Shown one piece after another: positions 55,132-62,685 of a stretch of 64,000 bases of DNA. The first letter of the stretch is position 1. The number at the start of each line of letters is the position of its first letter. The position numbers and the translations under genes are program-made. Below the pieces are notes generated by a model, which saw only the letters and a list, made by a program, of their open reading frames with translations, did not search any database and was not told the origin of the DNA. Source of the DNA: Pseudomonas sp. ABC1 (GTDB lineage Bacteria > Pseudomonadota > Gammaproteobacteria > Pseudomonadales > Pseudomonadaceae); assembly GCF_013395055.1 (NCBI RefSeq), contig NZ_CP058349.1, positions 186,001 to 250,000 of the forward strand. Reading direction: 5' to 3'.

Positions 55132-55874
55132 CGGTCTATTTTATCGGCGCAGGTCCCGGCGACCCTGAGCTGATCACGGTCAAGGGCCAGCGGCTGATCC
55201 GCCAATGCCCGGTGATTCTCTATGCCGGTTCACTGGTGCCAGAGGCCGTGCTGCGAGGCAACAGTGCCGAACGGGTGGTGAACACCGCAGAACTGACGCT
55301 GGAAGCGATCATCGACCTGCTGCAAGAAGCCCATGGGCAGGGAAGGGATGTCGCGCGCGTGCACTCTGGCGATCCATCCCTGTACGGCGCCATTGGCGAG
55401 CAGATCCATCATTTGCGAGCACTGGGGATTCCCTTCGAGATCATTCCGGGCGTGACCGCCACCTCAGCCTGTGCGGCGTTACTGGAAGCCGAACTGACCC
55501 TGCCAGGTATTTCCCAGACATTGATCCTGACACGCTACGGCGCACGCTCACCGATGCCGGATGGCGAATCCCTCGGCGAGTTGGCCAGGCACCGGGCGAC
55601 CCTGGCGATCCACCTGGGCGTCAGGCATATAGAGCGGATCGTCGCCGAGTTGCTGCCGCACTATGGCGCTGATTGCCCAGTGGCAGTCGTCTATCGCGCC
55701 AGTTGGCCGGACCAGCAAGTGTTGAGCGGGACACTGGAAGACATTGCCAGGCAGGTTCGCTCGCAGGAACTCGAACGGACAGCGCTGATCCTCGTCGGCC
55801 GTGTGCTGTGCGCTGAAGATATTCAGCCATCGACACTCTACAGCGCATCCCATGGGCATCTGTTCAGACGTTAG
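55128..55874 (+). CDS. cobM: Precorrin-4 C11-methyltransferase CobM
   Basis: A 248-aa tetrapyrrole methylase: YFIGAGPGDPELITVKGQ, YAGSLVPEAVL, HSGDPSLYGAIGEQI and YRASWPDQQVLSGTL. It converts precorrin-4 to precorrin-5. AGGAGGAAGC precedes the ATG, which overlaps the cobE stop. Last backbone gene before the island. Confidence 0.94.
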   Translation: MTVYFIGAGPGDPELITVKGQRLIRQCPVILYAGSLVPEAVLRGNSAERVVNTAELTLEAIIDLLQEAHGQGRDVARVHSGDPSLYGAIGEQIHHLRALGIPFEIIPGVTATSACAALLEAELTLPGISQTLILTRYGARSPMPDGESLGELARHRATLAIHLGVRHIERIVAELLPHYGADCPVAVVYRASWPDQQVLSGTLEDIARQVRSQELERTALILVGRVLCAEDIQPSTLYSASHGHLFRR

Positions 55875-55922
55875 CGTGTTGTGGACGGAGGGTTCAGGTA
55901 TGTGCCATATCCTTCATACATA

Positions 55923-55950
55923 AGTTCGCATAATAAATATTATGTTAAAT
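55923..55950 (+). other. dif: dif-like XerCD recombination site
   Basis: A 28-bp sequence with left arm AGTTCGCATAA (fits the XerC arm consensus RNTKCGCATAA) and right arm TTATGTTAAAT, identical to the E. coli XerD arm, separated by a 6-bp centre TAAATA (TGTATA in the usual site). The centre differs, as in dif copies carried or altered by Xer-exploiting elements. It lies 49 bases after cobM and 131 bases before the truncated integrase. Confidence 0.85.
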
Positions 55951-56080
55951 CAGGTGCTATGTCAGATATGTTCATGAGCAGATTAAGGCACTGATTAGAC
56001 AAAGACGCTTCTGGCGTCCACTCTCTCAACAGGCCATGTCCTTCGTGTTCATGGTGAACCGTTGAATGAGGTGGCTGCCG

Positions 56081-56950
56081 ATGAAGCTGATCCAGTGCCG
56101 TTTCTCTTCAGGTCAGCGTGTACCGCTACTCGTGCAAGCTGGTAACGCAGCGCCGTTGCCCAAACTCATTCCATTCATCTACGTCCAACTCAAACTCAGA
56201 CACCGCGCTTACAACACGGCTGCGGCGCATCTACGCGCGATTCAGGCTTTTTATAGCTATGCCGAAGGTCGAAACCTAGATATCGATGAAGCCATCTTGG
56301 CCTGCCACTTTGAAGCGATTCTGGCGTTACTGGACGGTTACGCCATCTGGCTCCAAAGCGGCCGTCAGGCGGATAATCTTGTCGCCCGAATTGGAATAGC
56401 TAAAACGGCATCTTTTCCGCAGATCGATCCACGCACCCGTGACCAGTACCTGCGGCTGTTGAAGCAGTACCTGTCCTGGTGTGTCACCCGATACATCCCG
56501 CGCGCCCGTCAGAGCTCAACCACCCAGGCTAACATCGATGTGGTATTTGCAGATGTTGCCGAAGTCATTGAACGACGCTTTGAGAGCCATATCATCAATG
56601 TTCGTCCCGACCACGCTCGTTACCGCAGTCTGACAGATACCCAACTCGAGATCATTCGCACACTGATTCGCCCAGGCGCTGCGGAGAATCCGTTTCCGGA
56701 ACGATTGCAGTTGCGCAATTGGCTAATGATCGAATTGCTGCTGGAAACCGGTATCCGTCGCGGAGAGCTTCTGAAGCTCTACACCACAGATATCAACCAG
56801 GGTTCTCAGCATGCCTATGTCAGTATCAATGACCGCGAACATGATCCAGGTGATCCGCGCGCTGAAGAGCCTGCGCTGAAAACACACGGAAGGACAGTAG
56901 GTATCTCCGCACAGTTACGGGCCTTCCCCGTGCTCCCCAGAGCGAACTGA
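56081..56950 (+). pseudogene. Tyrosine recombinase/integrase, 3'-truncated
   Basis: About 289 residues: a SAM-like core-binding domain (residues 40-130, HLRAIQAFYSYAEGRN) and the start of the catalytic domain with the first active Arg in ETGIRRGELLKLY and a Lys-containing turn. The second Arg box (H-x-x-R) and the catalytic Tyr are missing. The last dozen codons run antisense through the OLD gene end, so the true 3' half is deleted. ATG 56081 has AGGTGG upstream; ATG 56066 is also possible. Confidence 0.8.
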
Positions 56951-57337
56951 GATATCGGCCCATTTACGAGTTGGGGCAGATGCCACGACACGGCGCGCAG
57001 ACCAGTGGACGTAAAGTCTTTTAACACCGTCTTTGAAGGTCACGTACTCAGCGAAAGCACCAAGCTCAGCGGTGCTCAGCCCCTCCAGAGTGCATGTAAG
57101 GGTGATGGTCTCTGCTTGGCTACCGTCTCTGGCGATGTGGAAGTCCTCGATCTGTAGTCGAAGGTACTCAGCATCTCGGGTTTGCAGGACGTAGCGGATC
57201 GCATCGATGACGGCAGTTTTACCCGCGTCGTTTTCACCAACGAGAGCGGTGACACCCTCGTTGAAGTGGATATTCAGCGCATGACCACCATGGCCGAACT
57301 GACGGAAATTTTCGATTTTCAAAGCTGAAAGGAACAA
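56915..57337 (-). pseudogene. OLD-family ATPase/nuclease gene, 3'-truncated
   Basis: About 140 residues of the N-terminal ABC-type ATPase domain: KIENFRQFG, Walker A GENDAGKTAVIDAIRYVL and a DFHIARDG segment. The family continues with a Q-loop-like linker, signature and a Toprim nuclease domain, all absent; the frame stops 36 bases inside the integrase tail. TTG at 57337 with GAGGG upstream is the likely start. OLD ATPases occur in Gabija (GajA) and retron-like defences, but no partner gene remains. Confidence 0.72.
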
Positions 57338-57356
57338 AGCGATACCCTCACCTGAT

Positions 57357-57527
57357 TCAGAGGGTTGCCAGCCTGGCCGACACTTTCCCTCCCTGGATGT
57401 GCTGGCTATATGCCATGAAAAACCTGTGTGAGCTACTCGATTCATCGACGAGTTGCTTCAAGTCTCCGTCAGGTAGCCTGAGCACTGCGTCCAACAGCGG
57501 GCGAATTGCGTGCGTGGGTGCCGACAT
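57357..57527 (-). CDS. Short unrecognised ORF between OLD and RES-like remnants
   Basis: 56 codons starting MSAPTHAIRPLLDAVLRL. It ends 20 bases before the OLD start, so it could be its leader gene, an antitoxin-like small protein, or the C-terminus of a deleted gene; the frame is open for 49 codons upstream of the chosen ATG. No family recognised. Real coding status is doubtful. Confidence 0.25.
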   Translation of the reverse strand: MSAPTHAIRPLLDAVLRLPDGDLKQLVDESSSSHRFFMAYSQHIQGGKVSARLATL

Positions 57528-57618
57528 AGTGCGGCCGAAAAAATTTGGGTACCGCACGCCCCGCCAACATGAATGCCTCAGGCGGCTCTCCGTGGATATG
57601 CACTGAGAGTGCGGTATC

Positions 57619-58035
57619 TCAATGTGGCGCCGCTTTGCTATTACCGGGCATGGGATTTGCCAGTCGCGATTCAAACTGCAGGCTGTGTTCCATTTTGCGC
57701 CAGCCCATCGTTAATTCGGACGAGGCTTCAGTCTCTTCGACAAAATAGGGGTCGTCCTCAGCATCAAGAAGCGTCTGATTGGCACCCAGCATGCGCTCCA
57801 GCACGTCGTACAGACTTTCGCCGACTGGAGGATAACCGTGATGAATTACTGAGCCCGGCTGCTGGATAGGTCGGAACGAGGCTTGGATTGCCGTATCGCA
57901 CAGCTCTACCAACTCTTCCATGTCCATGACAGGAAGCTCTCGGTCACAGTAATCGCATTCGCCGATATCATTGTCTGAGGCCTGATCCCGCAGATAGGCC
58001 TCGGTGAGGCAATCGGTACACACCAGCTGACTCAT
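57619..58035 (-). pseudogene. Zinc-ribbon protein resembling N-terminus of HEPN/RES proteins, C-terminally truncated
   Basis: 138 residues starting MSQLVCTDCL. Two CxxC pairs (residues 6/9 and 27/30) form a zinc ribbon, followed by DMEELVELCDTAIQASF and a GWRKMEHSLQFESR segment, which together resemble the N-terminal part of HEPN/RES-NTD proteins whose RES toxin domain follows. Here the frame ends in unrelated residues, so the toxin part is missing. The AGGA lies 9 nt before the ATG. Assignment by pattern only. Confidence 0.5.
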
Positions 58036-58164
58036 CACGTGTGTTCCTTGACTGTTTCACACGATATATCCCTGCAGCCAGGCAAAAGCCACTCTCTATC
58101 CTCAGCTTATGCCGAGCGGATCGTGCCCATGCAAGTTGTTATATGCGTCCATCTCGACTGGGGC

Positions 58165-59133
58165 TCAGCTTTTCAAAGGCCCAAGGTCAATCGCCAGGCA
58201 GCGAAGGTCGGTGACCTCTGCAATCATGGTGTCGCTGGCCTCGTGATAGGCGAAAGTGCCGAGGAAGTAAAACGTGAAGTACCTTACCACTCGGGCCTGA
58301 TCGAGAAGTTCATTCACATAGCGCCTCGATCGGTGCTGAGTCATGACCTCATCGGAGACCTGGAGAAAGGCTTCCTTATCCGCGACCTTGTCGAAGAACC
58401 TGAATACGAAGCCAGACCCTTCTCTTCGTTCGATCCTCCCGCCACCGCTGTAGACGTATCCTGCGGTATCAGGTTTGGCCCAAGCCACCTTCTTGAAGTA
58501 CGAACGCAGCGGTATCTCGCCTCGCCCTGTCACGTTGATGGTTACTTCAGGAAACAGATCTTTGAGGGCCTCGCGTGTGTCGTGGTAATAATCCACCAGC
58601 TCTCGAAGATCACCGCTCCGGTGCTTCCGGTCGGTTCGGGTACCTTCTGCGTCACCGTCGCCACGTTGACGATTGGGCCCTGCCTCGTCCTCGTTACCTG
58701 GGACGGCTTGAGGTGGACGGACTACCGGTTGTTCTGGCTGCGTCGGGGGAACAAATATATCGATGACCGAGGTGAGTTGGCGTTTAGCTAGGCGGGTGCG
58801 TGTCTGTAACTCTGTTTCTCCTGGCAGCGGTGCATCGCTACTCTCGTCCTCATCGGGCAGCACCCACTCGCACTCTGCATGATGGGCATAGTGCTCGTTG
58901 TCTTTGTAGTGGGGAGATTTGACGCGCGCTGTGTCGGTTGGGTGGATGTCGTAATTGACGGCTGTGATCTTAGGCACCACCTTGAGCATCCTGCATTCCG
59001 GTGATGAGCACTGGAACAGAAAACGGCTGCGTGGTTGGTTTTGATTGAAGTAGGCCTGGCGTGCACCGCCAATGGTTAATTCCTCTCCCAGTTCTACACA
59101 ATACGCCCGGGTGATCCTTCTCTTCGTTCGCAT
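58165..59133 (-). CDS. Unrecognised 322-aa protein with N-terminal Cys/His module, CBASS-linked
   Basis: I do not recognise the family. Residues 38-90 hold a likely zinc module: C42 and C47 (CSSPEC), then HYKDNEHYAHHAEC with H75, H81, H84, H85 and C88, an arrangement reminiscent of the CoiA N-terminus. Residues 95-180 are acidic/Pro-rich linker. The C-terminal 140 residues are mixed alpha/beta (GEIPLRSYFKKVAWAKPD, VVRYFTFYFLGTF). GAGG precedes the ATG. Same strand as the CBASS genes, 269 bases after the exonuclease: candidate effector or accessory. Confidence 0.7.
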   Translation of the reverse strand: MRTKRRITRAYCVELGEELTIGGARQAYFNQNQPRSRFLFQCSSPECRMLKVVPKITAVNYDIHPTDTARVKSPHYKDNEHYAHHAECEWVLPDEDESSDAPLPGETELQTRTRLAKRQLTSVIDIFVPPTQPEQPVVRPPQAVPGNEDEAGPNRQRGDGDAEGTRTDRKHRSGDLRELVDYYHDTREALKDLFPEVTINVTGRGEIPLRSYFKKVAWAKPDTAGYVYSGGGRIERREGSGFVFRFFDKVADKEAFLQVSDEVMTQHRSRRYVNELLDQARVVRYFTFYFLGTFAYHEASDTMIAEVTDLRCLAIDLGPLKS

Positions 59134-59402
59134 CTACAGCCTCAACGCAAAATCTGGAGACTAACGCGCCGGGTGTGGAGCGCCAAGCCCTGGGATAGAG
59201 CTATTAGCTAAGACCTTTGTCGAACTATGCTCCATTGTGAATGACGGTCGTAGACCAAGGGTTTGGCCAGATGCAGGCCTGTGATGACGCTGGGGATGGT
59301 GTCGCGGTGAAACCCAAGCGCCGTCTCGCATAAGGCTTGAGCCTGCGCGCTCGGCAACCTCTCAGCATCCCTGATCTCGGGAGTTCCTCACCGAGAGATT
59401 TG

Positions 59403-59960
59403 TTAGACTCTTCCAATCATCAGCTTTTCACGAATCAAGTTGAACAACTCTGCCTGATAAACGGCGTCGTCAAGGGCGTCGTGGTTGCCCGAACTTTTCG
59501 GGTTAACAACCTTCTCAATCTCGCTGGATCGCGTCGACTTCCAAGTGCAGTCGGCAGCACCGAAGTACATCGACTTGATGTCGAGTGCTGCGATGCCGAA
59601 GGGATTTTCTCCCAAAAACAGATGGAAGTAGTAATTCACGAAGCTCCAGTCGAAGGAAGCGTTGAACCCTACGAACACCACTGTTTGGTCGGCATGAGCT
59701 ACTGACTCCACCCATGCCTTGAACTGCGCCATCGCCTCGCTAGGCTCCAGGCCCTCTTCACGAAGCTTCTCCAGTGACAAACCTGTGACCTCAAGGGCTG
59801 CAGGCACAAACTCTTGAGATATAGGCTTCAGCAAGCAAGAGAACTGCTCCGCCGGATTCGCCGCCAGGCACGCGCCGATCGACAGCATGCTGTACTTGCC
59901 AGGGATCGGGCCCGATGCCTCAATGTCGACAGAGACGTAAATTTCTTTTTCGGCTTTCAT
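59403..59960 (-). CDS. DEDDh 3'-5' exonuclease, Cap18-like CBASS accessory
   Basis: A 185-aa DnaQ-superfamily exonuclease. ExoI: VSVDIEASG (Asp and Glu), ExoII: FVGFNASFDW (Asp), ExoIII: NHDALDDAVYQAELF (His and Asp), so all five catalytic residues are present. The start ATG at 59960 has GGAG 5 nt upstream. It lies 140 bases after cap6 on the same strand. A similar exonuclease, Cap18, accompanies some type III CBASS operons; the name is from memory and the function in defence is not settled. Confidence 0.8.
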   Translation of the reverse strand: MKAEKEIYVSVDIEASGPIPGKYSMLSIGACLAANPAEQFSCLLKPISQEFVPAALEVTGLSLEKLREEGLEPSEAMAQFKAWVESVAHADQTVVFVGFNASFDWSFVNYYFHLFLGENPFGIAALDIKSMYFGAADCTWKSTRSSEIEKVVNPKSSGNHDALDDAVYQAELFNLIREKLMIGRV

Positions 59961-60100
59961 AACTACTCCGTTTGAGCTGTTGTCTGGATGGCAACCGCGA
60001 CTACCACTACCAGACACCAAGCCCTTGGAAAGATCACTCCGTCAGTCGGTGAAGAGTGTTAGCAGAGCCCCTCCTCCGACCCAATCAAACGATCTGCCGC

Positions 60101-60997
60101 TTACTTGTCTTCCATGACCGGGGATGGCTTCATCGCCAGAATCGAGTCGGTCAGATCCTTGAAGCTCAGCGGACGATCAGGGAAGGCTTTGGCCATCGCC
60201 GTAGGGTACAAGCGAGTCCGAATATCGGAGTAAGTCCATGCTGGCTGCCCATTGCGCTCACCAGTAACAGAGGCCAAATCTGTCAGTTGCTTGTCCGTGA
60301 GCCCCATACCTGCCAGATCCATGCTGAACAGCTCTTTCCGCTCAGCAACATCGGGACGGGTGAACTCTTCAACGATGGCTGCACGGCGACGAAGTGCTGC
60401 GTCCAGGACGGAAAGACGGTTGGTGCACAGGATCACCACGATGCGGCCACCGTACTTACGGAGCTCATCCACGCCCTGAATCAAAGTGTTCACAGCCACC
60501 TTATCTTCGTGGTGGCTTTGGCTCTGCGAGCGAGAAGCTGCGATCGAATCGCCCTCATCAATGATGAGAATCGCCCGGCGCTTTTTGCCAGCAGCTTCGA
60601 CAACTTCTGCGAATGCCTGGGTCAGCAGCGTGCCCATCTCGCCGACCTTACCGGAGCCACGAACGCGGTTGCTCAGCTTGAACAACACCGAATCTTCAGC
60701 GCGAGAATCACGGACGATGCGGTTAGCGATGCACTCCGCTGTCGCCGTTTTCCCGGTGCCGACGTCCCCGTGGAAGATCACAAGAGGATACTGGTCGGCA
60801 ACTAGATTGCAGATCGGTAGCACGCTTTTATGGTGCACCTTGCTCCACTCGGACAACTGGCCCTGGTTCAACAGCAGTTGGAGTTGGTTTTGCACGCGCT
60901 CGTAGCGGCCGCTGAAGCCGAGCAACACCTTCTCGCGCTCAGTCAGCTGGGCTTCCGGCAATTCAATTGCAGAGTCAAATACGCTGTTGTTGCTCAT
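60101..60997 (-). CDS. cap6: TRIP13/Pch2-like AAA+ ATPase, CBASS Cap6
   Basis: A 298-aa single AAA+ domain. Walker A FHGDVGTGKTATAEC (residues 77-84), Walker B AILIIDEGDSIAAS (142-150), sensor 1 VVILCTNRLSVLD and an Arg finger region ALRRRAAIVEEF. In type III CBASS, TRIP13 homologues disassemble the active HORMA-CD-NTase complex and keep it off. Its ATG overlaps the cap7 stop (ATGA). Confidence 0.88.
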   Translation of the reverse strand: MSNNSVFDSAIELPEAQLTEREKVLLGFSGRYERVQNQLQLLLNQGQLSEWSKVHHKSVLPICNLVADQYPLVIFHGDVGTGKTATAECIANRIVRDSRAEDSVLFKLSNRVRGSGKVGEMGTLLTQAFAEVVEAAGKKRRAILIIDEGDSIAASRSQSQSHHEDKVAVNTLIQGVDELRKYGGRIVVILCTNRLSVLDAALRRRAAIVEEFTRPDVAERKELFSMDLAGMGLTDKQLTDLASVTGERNGQPAWTYSDIRTRLYPTAMAKAFPDRPLSFKDLTDSILAMKPSPVMEDK

Positions 60998-61485
60998 CGG
61001 GTGTAGTCCTTCCGTTCCATGCCGTAGCCGTTGCTGGAGTATTCGCGACCACCGCTCTGAGTGAGCTGGGAGTGGCTGATGTCGTCGTAAGAGGTCGTCC
61101 AGTTGATTTTCAACTTGCCAGCCATTTTGTCCCGAGCTTGCTGGGTATAACTGTCGTTGTAGGACAGAACGATCCGCAGGTGCGGGTTCGACACTTTGGG
61201 CCAGCGCGCATCACCAGGACGCTGGTTGGCCAGGGAGCCGGACTCGTTCACGTAGTACCGTGTCGCCTTCTGTTCGACCCCATTGCTCAGCAGGGTAAGA
61301 TCTGCGAACTTCAGATACCCGTTTTTGGCCAGCAGCTCGATGTCATAGGCCCATTCCTTGGCCTTGACTTCAGTCACTGCTTCGCTACTGGAGGCGATCA
61401 TCAAGAGGTCGGCAGTGATCCGGCGCACGACTGCTTCAATGTCAGTGGTGGTGTACGTTGTCGTTTGCGTGGCGCTGTAGGTCAT
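60994..61485 (-). CDS. cap7: HORMA-domain protein, CBASS Cap7
   Basis: A 163-aa protein in the HORMA position of a type III CBASS. Family signs are the N-terminal helix (TTTDIEAVVRRITADLLMIA), the central sheet (NGYLKFADLTLLSNGVEQKA) and the C-terminal safety-belt-like strand (LRIVLSYNDSYTQQARDKM). HORMA proteins sense a phage peptide, close, and switch on the CD-NTase. The assignment rests on context plus pattern, as sequence identity in this family is low. Confidence 0.75.
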   Translation of the reverse strand: MTYSATQTTTYTTTDIEAVVRRITADLLMIASSSEAVTEVKAKEWAYDIELLAKNGYLKFADLTLLSNGVEQKATRYYVNESGSLANQRPGDARWPKVSNPHLRIVLSYNDSYTQQARDKMAGKLKINWTTSYDDISHSQLTQSGGREYSSNGYGMERKDYTR

Positions 61486-62426
61486 GCTGCATCCTCGACT
61501 TTAAAGCCCTTGCCGAACAGTTCTTTCCAGATCTCGAAGTCGTCTTCCACCGATGCGAAATGAGCGGTTTCCCAGGACTCTTCTGCGAGCTGGACGATCT
61601 CTTTGCACTCGTCCGCGGTGATGCGGCTGGCGACGTTGTTGGTGTCACAGACCGGATCAATGATCACGACCGTATCGGAGAATTCGGGCACATTGCCGTT
61701 CTCGGGGAACTTGATGACTTCCTTGAGCCCCGACTCAGCGATGTAGAGGAGGAAGTCACGGAAACGCTTCTCTAGCGATCCTTCCTTTCCGTTCACTTCA
61801 AGCACATGAGCCATGATGAGCTCGATGTGGAAGGACTTGAGAGGCACCTCTTTCCAGGTACGCCACCGCTTGGCCATCCGCACCAAGGTACGGAAGTCCG
61901 GATCTTCATCTTTGCGATCCTTCACGAACTTCACTTGGCACGGCGCGCAGGTTTCAGTCTTCGAGCCATCGATACGGTCGAACTGCCAGCCGTAGCCTTC
62001 CTTGTTCGGGTTCTCGATGACCGGAACGATGTCGACCTCCAGCCCGGTACCTACGAAGGTGACCTTGGCTGCCTTGCGCTGGATTTCGAAGTCTTCGACA
62101 GACTTGTTCGGGTACAGTTTGACCAGCGCGTCGTAGATTTTCTGGCTAAGGGTCGCGAAGGTCTCTTCATCCACCTTCTGGCCGCTGATGTAGAAAACCA
62201 CGTCCACGTCGGCTGGGTTCTGAGCATTGGGGCGCAAGATGGTGTGCTTGGCAAAAGAGCCGGCCTTTACCACCTTCTTGATGGTGATTTTGTCCTGCTT
62301 CTTCAGGCTGTCCTTCAGCGCTGCAATCAGTCGGTCGACCTGGGCGTTGTAGGTCTCCCGTTTGTCCTTCGGTAGGCGCAGCACGTTACTGTCGTAATAC
62401 CTGATCTGAGTGTTGGTGAGTGGCAT
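61482..62426 (-). CDS. cdnC: CD-NTase (cGAS/DncV-like nucleotidyltransferase), probably clade C
   Basis: A 314-aa nucleotidyltransferase that makes a cyclic oligonucleotide second messenger on infection. Active-site motif GSFAKHT (56-62) with catalytic D73 and D75 (ADVDVVFYI) and the third Asp D132 (LEVDIVPVI), all intact. A C-terminal helical OAS-like region ends IIDPVCDTNNVASRI and FGKGFKVED, close to CdnC proteins. AGGAGGGG precedes the ATG; first gene of the minus-strand operon, and its ATGA overlaps cap7. Confidence 0.9.
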   Translation of the reverse strand: MPLTNTQIRYYDSNVLRLPKDKRETYNAQVDRLIAALKDSLKKQDKITIKKVVKAGSFAKHTILRPNAQNPADVDVVFYISGQKVDEETFATLSQKIYDALVKLYPNKSVEDFEIQRKAAKVTFVGTGLEVDIVPVIENPNKEGYGWQFDRIDGSKTETCAPCQVKFVKDRKDEDPDFRTLVRMAKRWRTWKEVPLKSFHIELIMAHVLEVNGKEGSLEKRFRDFLLYIAESGLKEVIKFPENGNVPEFSDTVVIIDPVCDTNNVASRITADECKEIVQLAEESWETAHFASVEDDFEIWKELFGKGFKVEDAA

Positions 62427-62616
62427 GGGCCATCCCCTCCTAAAAGTGTTGTGTTAGTCGCAAAGCATCCCTACCAGCAGCTACACCACATGCCGACGGA
62501 TGAGATGGCGCGGCGGCTCGAGCACCAGGCCCGAATCGCCTTTACGGCTCGCTGCACTTCAACCCTCTCCGAACCATCTAAAGAATCCGTCCGGGAAATT
62601 GCGAACTGCAGCCCGC

Positions 62617-62672
62617 TAGCGTAGTATTACTATACGCATAGTTTTTATATTCAGTCTAGTTTTTATACGCTA
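62617..62672. promoter_or_regulatory. Divergent cdnC/capW promoter with repeats, candidate CapW operator
   Basis: AT-rich core between cdnC and capW. TAGCGTA (62617-62623) is inverted as TACGCTA (62666-62672). GCGTA and TACGC are inverted at 62619-62623 and 62633-62637. TAGTTTTTATA occurs twice (62639-62649, 62657-62667), and TATACGC twice (62631, 62664). The minus strand offers a TATAGT -10-like box. Function is inferred from position. Confidence 0.55.
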
Positions 62673-62685
62673 TCGAGGTTTGATC

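Noticed and set aside
58039..58791. A 250-codon plus-strand frame opposite the 322-aa gene
   Set aside because: The minus-strand frame has a ribosome-binding site, Cys/His module and the operon orientation; the plus frame has none.
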